This document shows, in pieces, positions 1 through 5,514 of a stretch of DNA of 7,402 nt. The stretch comes from Candidatus Fermentibacterales bacterium. GTDB lineage: Bacteria; Fermentibacterota; Fermentibacteria; Fermentibacterales; JAFGKQ01. Every line of letters begins with the position of its first letter. The first letter of the stretch is position 1. Location: the NCBI GenBank assembly GCA_016928495.1, contig JAFGKQ010000044.1, forward strand, positions 1 to 7,402. The letters are read 5' to 3'. Position numbers and translations under genes: made by a program. The notes below the pieces were generated by a model that saw nothing but the letters and a program-made list of their open reading frames with translations, had not been told where the DNA came from and made no database searches.

Positions 1-65
1 GCCCGGCGGTGGTTCGGACGGGAGAGACGTTCCGCCGGAGCTGTGCCCATGCTCCAGGGAGATCG
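1..65. other. Left edge, no assignable gene
   Basis: No recognisable protein ends here. One frame closes with TGA at 67-69 after 22 codons and could be the tail of an upstream gene. That stretch is Arg- and Gly-rich and I cannot tell it from noncoding GC-rich sequence. Confidence 0.3.
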
Positions 66-94
66 TTGACCGCTGGGTGTCGGGTACCGATAGT
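66..94 (+). promoter_or_regulatory. Sigma70-like promoter for the STAS-like gene
   Basis: A -35 box TTGACC (66-71) is followed after 17 bases by a -10 box GATAGT (89-94). Five of six and four of six bases match the sigma70 consensus. Transcription would start near 101, giving a leader of about 75 bases before the start codon at 177. The same -10 hexamer, inside the octamer CCGATAGT, recurs in the promoter at 663-690, which strengthens both calls. Confidence 0.6.
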
Positions 95-176
95 CTCCAC
101 CAGGTTGTAGGTGCCCGGACGGGGCCATGGCGTTGGGCCTGCAGCATCGCTGCCGGGCGCCGGGAGGCCGGGGGGC

Positions 177-557
177 ATGAAGGGCTACGAGGAGGGGTTC
201 CGTCTCGAAGACGGGGTGCTGCATGTACGCCTCTCCGGCGAGTACCCCATGGAGCGGCTTCGCGGGGAGCAGAACGTCTTTCAGCCGGTGATAGACTCCT
301 GCTCCTCCAACGACTGCCGCAAGGTGCTCGTAGACGCCAGGAATCTCGAGACCGACTTCGACACCATGGAGCTGTTCCGGGCGGGGGCAGACGTTGCCTC
401 TCTGGCGCGCAACGGCATCCGCGTTGCCCTTCTCGCGAGGGAGGAGATGCTCGATCCCTTCTTCGAGGACGTTGCCGTCAACCGCGGAGGCAATGTCGCC
501 ATCTTCACCGATGACGCCGAGGCTCTTGCCTGGCTCCGGGGGCCACAGAAGGACTAG
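177..557 (+). CDS. STAS / SpoIIAA-like domain protein
   Basis: A 126-residue cytoplasmic protein with no signal peptide or membrane segment. The alternating beta/alpha pattern fits a single STAS-type (SpoIIAA-like) domain. An opening beta hairpin (LHVRLSGEY, about residues 14-22) leads to a helix, a central strand ending in an acidic turn (KVLVDARNLE, about 49-58), another helix, a strand (GIRVALLAR) and a last strand (GNVAIFTD). It closes with the A..WL ending typical of this group. STAS domains usually act as small regulatory or scaffold modules, for example as anti-anti-sigma factors or stress-response partners, but the partner is not visible here. The start is ATG 177 because GGGAGG lies at 162-167; an upstream in-frame ATG at 111 would add a Gly/Pro-rich stretch with no such support. 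It stands alone, with its own promoter and a 212-base gap to the next gene. The fold assignment is fairly secure; the role is unknown. Confidence 0.75.
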   Translation: MKGYEEGFRLEDGVLHVRLSGEYPMERLRGEQNVFQPVIDSCSSNDCRKVLVDARNLETDFDTMELFRAGADVASLARNGIRVALLAREEMLDPFFEDVAVNRGGNVAIFTDDAEALAWLRGPQKD

Positions 558-662
558 CCCCGCTCCGCCGGCCGACGCTCCGGTTCCGGGAAATGTGTCT
601 CCGTCCGCTCGCCCTGCTCCCGGGACCCTGATCATCCGGAGCGCAGGGACTCCGTCGTTCGA

Positions 663-690
663 TTGACAGCTCCTCATGGACCCCGATAGT
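663..690 (+). promoter_or_regulatory. Sigma70-like promoter for the small membrane protein/nuclease-fold/ABC run
   Basis: A perfect -35 box TTGACA (663-668) is followed after 16 bases by GATAGT (685-690). Transcription would start near 697 and run into the gene starting at 770. Its -10 is identical to that of the promoter at 66-94. It sits in the only sizeable gap before the four closely packed genes ending at 3503, so it probably drives all of them. A second TTGACA at 724-729 has no acceptable -10 at the right distance. Confidence 0.6.
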
Positions 691-769
691 GTCGTTTCGG
701 CTTGAGCGACAGGCCCGTCCGGGTTGACACGGAGACCGGACGGCAGTGCCTCGCGAAGGGGAGTGGACC

Positions 770-973
770 GTGAGACCAGGAACCTGGTGCTGGCTCGCCG
801 GGGCGGCATTCGGTGTCGTGGCCATCGCTCACGCGGTGAGGGCCATCCTGGGCGTGCAGGTTCTCGTCGGAGGCCTGGAGATCCCAGTCTGGGTCTCCTG
901 GCCGGGCGCCGCCGGTGCCGGAGCGCTGAGCGCCATGGGTATCGCGGCTGCGCGCAGGGGCCGGGCCGGGTGA
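770..973 (+). CDS. Small two-helix membrane protein of unknown function
   Basis: A 67-residue protein with two hydrophobic helices (about residues 5-27 and 37-60) joined by a short loop, ending in a basic tail (AARRGRAG). This suggests an inner-membrane location with the C terminus inside. Polar residues inside or beside the first helix (H21 and R24), the loop and the entry to the second helix (IPVWVSW, 38-44) form a pattern I recall from small uncharacterised membrane proteins of other bacteria, where it has no known function. I chose GTG 770 because AAGGGGAG lies at 756-763. GTG 746 would add eight residues and lacks a good ribosome-binding site. It is the first gene after the promoter at 663-690 and lies 25 bases before the nuclease-fold gene. 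A role linked to the exporter downstream is possible but unsupported. Confidence 0.6.
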   Translation: MRPGTWCWLAGAAFGVVAIAHAVRAILGVQVLVGGLEIPVWVSWPGAAGAGALSAMGIAAARRGRAG

Positions 974-998
974 GCCTGCGACAGGAACGGCGCGCGGC

Positions 999-1724
999 TT
1001 GAGGGAGTCTGATCTCTACCAGCCCCTGAAGCTGTTCCTCGAATCCCAGGGCTATGCCGTCAAGGGAGAGGTGGGGGACTGCGATGTGCTCGCCGTCCGT
1101 GGCGAAGAGGCTCCAGTCGTCGTGGAGCTCAAGCTCACTCTGGGCCTCGATGTGATCCTGCAGGCGGTTGAGCGGCTGGCGCTGACACCGAAGGTCTACG
1201 TAGGCGTTCCCGCGCGCTCGAGCAGCCTTGGCAGGCGGCGGAGGCGAGTCGTGAGACTCCTGAGGATGCTTGGCCTGGGCCTGGTGACCATCGACCCCGG
1301 CCACGAGGCCGGGAGTGTCGATGTGCTTCTCGATCCCGGCGAGTACAGGCCCCGCAGGTCCAAGCGCCGCCAGGAGCGCCTGCTAGGGGAGTTTCTGAGG
1401 CGTGTGGGTGACCCCAACCTCGGAGGAGCTGCCAGGAGGACGGGGATAATGACTGCCTACCGGCAGCGGGCCCTCGCGATCGCCAGCTTCCTTCTGGAGG
1501 CCGGGCCCACCAGGGCTTCGAGCGTGGCAGCCGCGCTTCATGAGCCCGGGGCGAGGAACATACTTTACAGGGACGTCTATGGCTGGTTCGACAGGGTATC
1601 CAGGGGGGTCTACGGGCTCTCGCCGAGGGGAGAGAAGGAGATACCACTCTGGCTGGAAGATGCCGGGTCTTCCTGCGGAGAGCGGCCGGGCGGGCCGTCC
1701 GGTCATGCGGGCGGGGTTCCCTGA
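999..1724 (+). CDS. DUF2161-type PD-(D/E)XK nuclease-fold protein
   Basis: A 241-residue cytoplasmic protein matching the DUF2161 (COG5482) family as I remember it, which has a restriction-endonuclease-like PD-(D/E)XK core. The core is intact: E24 in the KGEVGDCD segment, D29, then E43-x-K45 in VVVELKLTL, followed by Q55 in the next helix (ILQAVERLAL). These would bind a metal and cleave DNA if the protein is active; no substrate is known. The second half contains a conserved basic stretch (YRPRRSKRRQERLL) and a likely winged-helix end (TAYRQRALAIA from residue 152, then YGWFDRVSRGVYGL). The last 25 residues are Gly/Pro/Ser-rich and look like an unstructured extension. The start is TTG 999, with AGGAACGG at 983-990 as a loose ribosome-binding site. 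It fits the family's N terminus (ESDLYQPLKLFLE), and I found no supported ATG or GTG. The gene lies 34 bases before the ABC ATPase. Confidence 0.82.
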   Translation: MRESDLYQPLKLFLESQGYAVKGEVGDCDVLAVRGEEAPVVVELKLTLGLDVILQAVERLALTPKVYVGVPARSSSLGRRRRRVVRLLRMLGLGLVTIDPGHEAGSVDVLLDPGEYRPRRSKRRQERLLGEFLRRVGDPNLGGAARRTGIMTAYRQRALAIASFLLEAGPTRASSVAAALHEPGARNILYRDVYGWFDRVSRGVYGLSPRGEKEIPLWLEDAGSSCGERPGGPSGHAGGVP

Positions 1725-1746
1725 CGGAGTGCGCCCGGTTGCTCAT

Positions 1747-1754
1747 GGAAGGAG
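1747..1754 (+). promoter_or_regulatory. Ribosome-binding site deciding the ABC ATPase start
   Basis: GGAAGGAG ends four bases before ATG 1759. It selects this codon over the long in-frame upstream extension that overlaps the nuclease-fold gene. Confidence 0.75.
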
Positions 1755-1758
1755 ACTG

Positions 1759-2769
1759 ATGGAACTCGACCCGGATGCTTCCGGTCACGGTCCGGAGCCC
1801 CTGATCGCTGTGAGTGGGCTGAAGAAGGCCTTCGAAGACGTCGTTGCCGTTGACGGCATTTCCTTCTCGGTGGAGAGGGGCGAGATCTACGGCTTCCTCG
1901 GGCCCAACGGAGCGGGCAAGACGACGACCATAAACATCCTCACCGGGCTCTCCAGGCCGGACTCGGGAGCGATCAGCGTCGCTGGGCTCGACTGCTCCGG
2001 GAATCCGAAAGCCGCCCAGCACATGATCGGAGTGGTGCCCGACGAGAGCAACCTCTATCCCGAGCTCTCCGGCTTCGACAACCTCTGCTTCTGCGCCTCG
2101 CTCTACGGCATGCGCAGGAGAGAGCGGCAGGAGCGGGCGGAGGAGCTGCTCCGGGCATTCGGCCTGGAACAGGCGGCCGGAAGGAGGTTCGCGGGCTACT
2201 CGAGGGGCATGAAGCGAAAGCTGACCATCGCGGCGGGCATTATCCACCGCCCGCCCATCCTGTTTCTGGACGAGCCTACTACGGGCATAGACGTGGCCAG
2301 CGCGCGCCAGATCCGGCAGCTCATCGCCGATCTCAACTCGACGGGAACTACCGTCTTCCTCACGACTCACTACATCGAGGAGGCCGAGCGGCTCTGTCGC
2401 AGGATCGCCTTCATCGTGAGGGGGCGGATCGCCCGCGTGGACACGGTCGAGAACCTGATGCGCGACACCGAGGGCCGGCACGTCGTGCGTTTCTCGTTCC
2501 GCGGCGACGCCGGCAGGGTGTGCGAGCGAATAGAAGCGGCCCTGCCCGGCCTCCGATGCTCCCGGGTTCCGGACGGGGTGCGAGTCGAATCGGCGGATCC
2601 CGTCCGAGTCGGTCCCGTCGTGAGGCTGCTCGAGGACGACGGCCTGGAGGTCACGGAGGCCAGGAAGATCTACCCTTCGCTTGAGGAGGTCTTCGTGAGC
2701 ATCACCGGCATCGAGGCCGGCCTGATGAAGCAGGAGAAAGAGAGGAACAGGGGAGGGGGAGGGTCATGA
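1759..2769 (+). CDS. ABC-2 type transporter ATP-binding protein
   Basis: A 336-residue ATPase that would power the permease encoded next. Walker A is GPNGAGKTT (48-56, Lys54). The signature is YSRGMK (147-152), in the ABC-2 style, where Arg replaces the usual second Gly. Walker B is ILFLDEP (167-173, catalytic Glu172), followed by the D-loop (GID) and the switch His204 (TTHYIEEAE). The Q-loop position carries Asp95 (VVPDESNLYPELSG) rather than Gln. After the nucleotide-binding domain, a C-terminal region of about 100 residues ends in PSLEEVFVSITG, as in DrrA/NodI/CcmA-like exporters of the COG1131 group. The start is ATG 1759 with GGAAGGAG at 1747-1754. The open frame continues upstream to 1540 but only as a shadow of the preceding gene. 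The stop overlaps the permease start (ATGA), implying coupled translation. The exported substrate cannot be told from sequence; drugs, lipids and polysaccharides are all typical for the family. Confidence 0.93.
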   Translation: MELDPDASGHGPEPLIAVSGLKKAFEDVVAVDGISFSVERGEIYGFLGPNGAGKTTTINILTGLSRPDSGAISVAGLDCSGNPKAAQHMIGVVPDESNLYPELSGFDNLCFCASLYGMRRRERQERAEELLRAFGLEQAAGRRFAGYSRGMKRKLTIAAGIIHRPPILFLDEPTTGIDVASARQIRQLIADLNSTGTTVFLTTHYIEEAERLCRRIAFIVRGRIARVDTVENLMRDTEGRHVVRFSFRGDAGRVCERIEAALPGLRCSRVPDGVRVESADPVRVGPVVRLLEDDGLEVTEARKIYPSLEEVFVSITGIEAGLMKQEKERNRGGGGS

Positions 2770-3503
2770 AGACCTGGATAGCGTTCTGGGGCATCCTCGC
2801 CAAGGACGTCCGCTCCTACTACCTGAAGCCGCCCAACATAAGCTGGGGCCTGCTCTTCCCTCTGGTCTGGACCACGATGTTCTTCGTGCGCTCCGGCCTG
2901 GGGATCGACAGCCTCCCGGACCTGCTCCCGGGCCTCGTGGCGCTGAGCATCCTGTTCGGGACAACCAGCGTTCTCTCCGTCACGGTGACCTTCGAGAAGA
3001 AGGGCAGGTCGTTCGAGCGGCTGCTTCTCGCCCCGATATCCCTGCAGCTCCTGATGCTGGCCAAGACCTCCGGGGCGATTCTGTTCGGAACGGTCAACGC
3101 CTTCGTGCCGGTCGCCGTGGCAGCCTTCCTGACCGACCTGTCGGCCGTGAACTGGTTCGTCCTGATCCCCGCGGCGACTCTCATAGCCGTGAGCTCGACC
3201 TTCCTGGGCCTGTTCATAGCCGTGTCGGTCAAGGAGGTGTTCGAGGCCCAGACCTTCTCGAACTTCTTCCGCTTCCCGATGATCTTCCTCTGCGGCCTGT
3301 TCTTCCCGGTGGCCTCTCTCCCGCCGCTGCTGCGCCCGCTGTCCTACATGCTCCCGCTGACCTACGGAGCGGACATCCTGCGGGGTTCGATATCCGGAAG
3401 GAACACGATGCCCCTGGGCCTTGACTTCGTGGTGCTGGCAGGCTTCTGCGCGGTGCTGTTCCTGGTGACCCTGGGGAACATCAACAGGAAGTGGATAACA
3501 TGA
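2766..3503 (+). CDS. ABC-2 type transporter permease
   Basis: A 245-residue inner-membrane protein with about six transmembrane segments (roughly residues 26-42, 55-76, 102-122, 130-153, 168-183 and 219-238). A long hydrophobic stretch after the fifth (FFPVASLPPLLRPLSYMLPLTYG, about 179-201) is the hallmark of ABC-2 permeases of the COG0842/DrrB/NodJ type. The N terminus (MKTWIAFWGILAKDVRSYYL) forms the usual short cytoplasmic amphipathic lead, and the loop with FEKKGRSFERLLLAPIS (about 76-92) matches the cytoplasmic region that contacts the ATPase. The ATG is embedded in the ATPase stop (ATGA), so the two proteins are probably made in equal amounts. It would dimerise and, with two ATPases, form a complete exporter. 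No periplasmic adaptor or outer-membrane partner is encoded in the window. The substrate is unknown. Confidence 0.93.
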   Translation: MKTWIAFWGILAKDVRSYYLKPPNISWGLLFPLVWTTMFFVRSGLGIDSLPDLLPGLVALSILFGTTSVLSVTVTFEKKGRSFERLLLAPISLQLLMLAKTSGAILFGTVNAFVPVAVAAFLTDLSAVNWFVLIPAATLIAVSSTFLGLFIAVSVKEVFEAQTFSNFFRFPMIFLCGLFFPVASLPPLLRPLSYMLPLTYGADILRGSISGRNTMPLGLDFVVLAGFCAVLFLVTLGNINRKWIT

Positions 3504-3529
3504 GGGCCTGCGGGATAGGAGCTGCACGG

Positions 3530-3773
3530 CCTTGCGTCCCGCGGGGCAGGCTCCGACTTCCGGCGTTCCGGCTTCTGCGACTCCGAATGCCCGGGCCTGC
3601 CGGCCCCGGCTTCCGGGGGACCCCTGCGATCCGATCGGCGAGTCGGAGTTGGCCCTGATCGTGTGGTCCCGCATATCCGGTCCGGAAGCCGTGGGCATCC
3701 GCGCCATGGCCCGGAGAACCTGCATCGAGGCCCTGCCCCGGCCGGGAAACGGGACGGTGAGACCTTGCGTCCC
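3530..3773 (+). repeat. 11-base direct repeat flanking the intergenic leader
   Basis: CCTTGCGTCCC occurs at 3530-3540 and again at 3763-3773, 222 bases apart. Both copies are followed by a short G-rich stretch (CGGGG and CGGGAG), and the second copy runs into the methyltransferase ribosome-binding site. Both contain a TTG. The function is unknown and chance is possible in DNA of this composition. Confidence 0.35.
3591..3618 (+). terminator. GC-rich hairpins, possible weak terminator or attenuator
   Basis: CCCCGG (3604-3609) pairs with CCGGGG (3613-3618) around a three-base loop. An alternative stem pairs CCGGGCC (3591-3597) with GGCCCCGG (3602-3609), with one bulged C, and uses the same bases, so the two exclude each other. 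No T-run follows, so this is not a standard intrinsic terminator. It lies about 90 bases after the permease stop. Confidence 0.25.
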
Positions 3774-3774
3774 C

Positions 3775-3779
3775 GGGAG
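3775..3779 (+). promoter_or_regulatory. Ribosome-binding site deciding the methyltransferase TTG start
   Basis: GGGAG ends six bases before TTG 3786. This spacing, together with the conserved MIKYIGSKR beginning of the protein, selects TTG 3786 over TTG 3765 and over the far upstream GTG 3663, which lacks any ribosome-binding site. Confidence 0.65.
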
Positions 3780-3784
3780 CCGGT

Positions 3785-3794
3785 CTTGATCAAG
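3785..3794. repeat. Perfect 10-bp palindrome over the methyltransferase start codon
   Basis: CTTGATCAAG reads the same on both strands and contains the TTG start codon at 3786-3788, a GATC and a TGATCA. It could be an operator or a self-methylation site controlling the gene. It is also partly dictated by the conserved Ile-Lys codons of the protein start, so its meaning is uncertain. Confidence 0.4.
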
Positions 3795-4883
3795 TACATA
3801 GGGTCGAAGCGAGCACTGGTGCCTCTCATCCTGGAAGCCGTGTGCTCCGTGGAGGGTGCCGGGACGGTGATCGATCTCTTCTCGGGCACCTCCCGCGTGG
3901 GACATGCACTGAAGGCTGCCGGCTACCGGGTTCTCGCCAACGATCACAACGCCTACGCCCTCATGCTTGCCCGGTGCTACGTACAGGCCGACGCCGAAGA
4001 CGTCATGGAGGATGCGGGAAGGCTCGTCAGGGAGCTGAACGCACTGAAGGGCTCTCCCGGCTACTTCACCGAGACCTTCTGCGAGAGGGCGCGCTACCTC
4101 CAGCCGAAGAACGGTGAGCGCATAGACGCGATCCGCGAGGCCATCGCCGGAAAGGCTCTCGATCCGGAGCTGGAGGCCGTGATGCTGGTATCGCTGATGG
4201 AGGCTGCCGACAGGGTAGACTCGACCACGGGGCTTCAGATGGCCTATCTCAAGGACTGGGCACCCAGATCGTTCAACGACCTCGAGCTGAGGGTTCCCGA
4301 CGTGTTGCCCCGGGCGCGCCGCGGCAAGGGCCGGGCAGTCCGCCTGGATGCCCTGGAAGCTGCGGAGGTGCTCGAAGGCGATGTCGCCTACATTGACCCG
4401 CCCTACAACCAGCATTCCTACCTCGGCAACTACCATGTGTGGGAGTCGCTCGTGCTCTGGGACAAGCCCCCTGTCTACGGCGTGGCCTGCAAGAGGGAGG
4501 ACGTCCGCAAGCGCAGGAGTGTGTTCAACTCGCGTCCGGCCTTTGCCGGGGCGATGCGCCGGCTGCTCGATTCCGTCCGTGCGCCGGTTCTGGTCGTCTC
4601 TTCCAGCAACGAGGGCTACCTGAGCAGGGAACGGATGGAATCGATGCTCGGCTCCCTCCGGAACGGGGGCGCGAGGGTGACGACGATCGAGAGGGACTTC
4701 AAGCGCTATGTCGGCGCCCAGATCGGCATACACAACCCGCGGGGAGAGAAGGTCGGGAAGGTCAGCCACCTCCGCAACAAGGAGTACGTCTACCTGGTCT
4801 CCCGTGGGGAGCTGTCCCCCGAGCCGGAGCTTCGTGCCGGGAGTGATGGGCGGCTCCTCGGCACCGGTCACGAGGCAGGATGA
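3786..4883 (+). CDS. D12-class adenine-specific DNA methyltransferase (COG3392-like)
   Basis: A 365-residue enzyme predicted to transfer a methyl group from S-adenosylmethionine to the N6 of adenine in a specific DNA site. Motifs run in D12 (alpha-group) order. The N-terminal KYIGSKR (3-9) helps bind the cofactor. Motif I is DLFSGTSRVG (30-39), followed by an acidic strand end (VLAND). The region between, about 65-190, is helical and would contain the target-recognition part. The catalytic motif IV is DPPYN (204-208), followed by QHSYLGNYHVWE, a variant of the NxRQYxxxYHxLE pattern of COG3392 enzymes. Later strands VLVVSSSNEGYLS and the C-terminal KEYVYLVSR complete the fold. The recognition site cannot be read from sequence. 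The start is TTG 3786, with GGGAG at 3775-3779. No endonuclease is adjacent, so it is an orphan methylase or part of a split system. Its stop overlaps the next start (ATGA). Confidence 0.9.
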   Translation: MIKYIGSKRALVPLILEAVCSVEGAGTVIDLFSGTSRVGHALKAAGYRVLANDHNAYALMLARCYVQADAEDVMEDAGRLVRELNALKGSPGYFTETFCERARYLQPKNGERIDAIREAIAGKALDPELEAVMLVSLMEAADRVDSTTGLQMAYLKDWAPRSFNDLELRVPDVLPRARRGKGRAVRLDALEAAEVLEGDVAYIDPPYNQHSYLGNYHVWESLVLWDKPPVYGVACKREDVRKRRSVFNSRPAFAGAMRRLLDSVRAPVLVVSSSNEGYLSRERMESMLGSLRNGGARVTTIERDFKRYVGAQIGIHNPRGEKVGKVSHLRNKEYVYLVSRGELSPEPELRAGSDGRLLGTGHEAG

Positions 4884-5422
4884 TGACGGGAGTGGCGAGG
4901 GGCGTCGCCCTGCTCGTCCCTGCCGTTCTCACGGCCGTCCCCGCCCCGGGCACGGACTACGGGGACTGCCTCGAGCTGCCCGGAGAGGAGGTCCTGTTCT
5001 CGTTCTTCGTGCCTTCGGGAGGGGAGGTCGTCTCCATACTGCACTCGCCGGCCGGCGACTACGTCGCGTGCCGGCTGGGCGCTCCGGACGCGATCGAGCT
5101 GGAGTTCCCGGAGCCCTCTCCCGCGAGCTGGGGCTGCTTCGAGTATGCCTGGTACATGCGGCCCGGCATGGGCGGCGCGAACATGGGCATGGATCTCAAC
5201 AGGCTGGCCTTCGAGACGGACGGCCTCCGCTACGAGATATACGAGGACCGGGAGGAGCACACCGGCAGCCTGATCGGACTCAGGGTGCTCTCGGGGGATG
5301 TAGTACTGGCGGACATGGCGGGCGACACGGCAACGATCGCGGGAAGCCTCCTGCCCTTCAGGTTCGAGCTGGGGGACAGGCTGGTCAGCAGTGCGGGAAC
5401 GGGGACGAGCCAGCTTCCCTGA
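4880..5422 (+). CDS. Exported protein of unknown function
   Basis: A 180-residue protein I do not recognise. It begins with a plausible signal peptide: short basic lead (MMTGVAR), hydrophobic core GVALLVPAVLTAV (8-20) and a likely cleavage site after the VPA at 20-22 or after the following PG. The mature part looks beta-rich and acidic, with three cysteines (30, 64 and 86), a Gly/Met-rich turn (RPGMGGANMGMDLNR, 94-108) and no membrane segment. C30 is too far from the hydrophobic core, and its context (DYGDC) is wrong, for a lipobox, so a lipoprotein is unlikely. ATG 4880 overlaps the methyltransferase stop; ATG 4883 is an equally possible start, with GAGG at 4872-4875. Translational coupling with an intracellular DNA methylase is unexpected. 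The reading frame is supported by GC-ending codons and an intact signal peptide. It may be lineage-specific. Confidence 0.7.
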   Translation: MMTGVARGVALLVPAVLTAVPAPGTDYGDCLELPGEEVLFSFFVPSGGEVVSILHSPAGDYVACRLGAPDAIELEFPEPSPASWGCFEYAWYMRPGMGGANMGMDLNRLAFETDGLRYEIYEDREEHTGSLIGLRVLSGDVVLADMAGDTATIAGSLLPFRFELGDRLVSSAGTGTSQLP

Positions 5423-5440
5423 TCGCGTCGCGTCGTGGTG

Positions 5441-5469
5441 TTTTCAGGGGAGCGCCAAGGTCTTATCTT
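5441..5469 (+). promoter_or_regulatory. Weak candidate promoter for the carboxypeptidase gene
   Basis: TTTTCA (5441-5446) is followed after 17 bases by TATCTT (5464-5469), each matching four of six consensus bases. This would start transcription near 5476, about 40 bases before the start codon. It lies in the only AT-richer patch of the 92-base gap. It does not share the GATAGT -10 seen in the two stronger promoters of the window. Confidence 0.35.
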
Positions 5470-5500
5470 CGCTCGGACGGCAGTATCGAGAATCAGTCAT

Positions 5501-5506
5501 GGAGGT
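5501..5506 (+). promoter_or_regulatory. Ribosome-binding site of the carboxypeptidase gene
   Basis: GGAGGT ends eight bases before ATG 5515, a near-ideal Shine-Dalgarno site. It favours this start over ATG 5524, which would shorten the signal peptide lead by three residues. Confidence 0.8.
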
Positions 5507-5514
5507 GGTCAGGG

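Larger units (their letters stand above)
3504..3785 (+). other. Intergenic leader before the methyltransferase
   Basis: These 282 bases hold no confident gene. They contain overlapping GC-rich inverted repeats around 3591-3618, an 11-base direct repeat at 3530-3540 and 3763-3773, and a weak promoter candidate (TTGGCC 3649-3654, 17 bases, CATATC 3672-3677; four and three of six matches). An open frame from TTG 3532 to the TGA at 3787-3789 has AGGAG at 3517-3521, ten bases before it. Its product is Pro/Arg/Ala/Ser-rich in the first third and resembles nothing I know, so I do not call it as a gene. Where transcription of the exporter run ends and that of the methyltransferase begins is unclear. 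Confidence 0.5.

Noticed and set aside
77-514. Long open frame overlapping the STAS-like gene in another frame
   Set aside because: Its product is Arg/Gly/Ser-rich without domain pattern, and the overlapping frame from 177 has a good ribosome-binding site and a clear STAS-like pattern.
577-648. Possible terminator after the STAS-like gene
   Set aside because: GCTCCGG (577-583) with CCGGAGC (636-642), and CCCTG (626-630) with CAGGG (644-648), can pair, but the loops are long, the stems short and no T-run follows.
724-750. Second TTGACA (724-729) as a promoter
   Set aside because: The sequence 16-18 bases downstream (around 746-752, GTGCCTC) has no resemblance to a -10 box.
1135-2481. Very long minus-strand open frame opposite the nuclease-fold and ATPase genes
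   Set aside because: GC-rich coding DNA leaves antisense frames free of stops. The product is His/Arg/Pro-rich with no motif, while the + strand carries complete ABC and PD-(D/E)XK motifs.
3663-3785. N-terminal extension of the methylase from GTG 3663
   Set aside because: The added 41 residues are Arg/Pro/Gly-rich, have no ribosome-binding site and precede the conserved MIKYIGSKR start of the family.
2670-4871. 733-codon minus-strand open frame
   Set aside because: It runs antisense across the ATPase end, the permease, the intergenic gap and the methylase, and its Glu/Gln/His/Arg-rich translation has no domain. It is a mirror of the + strand codon bias.
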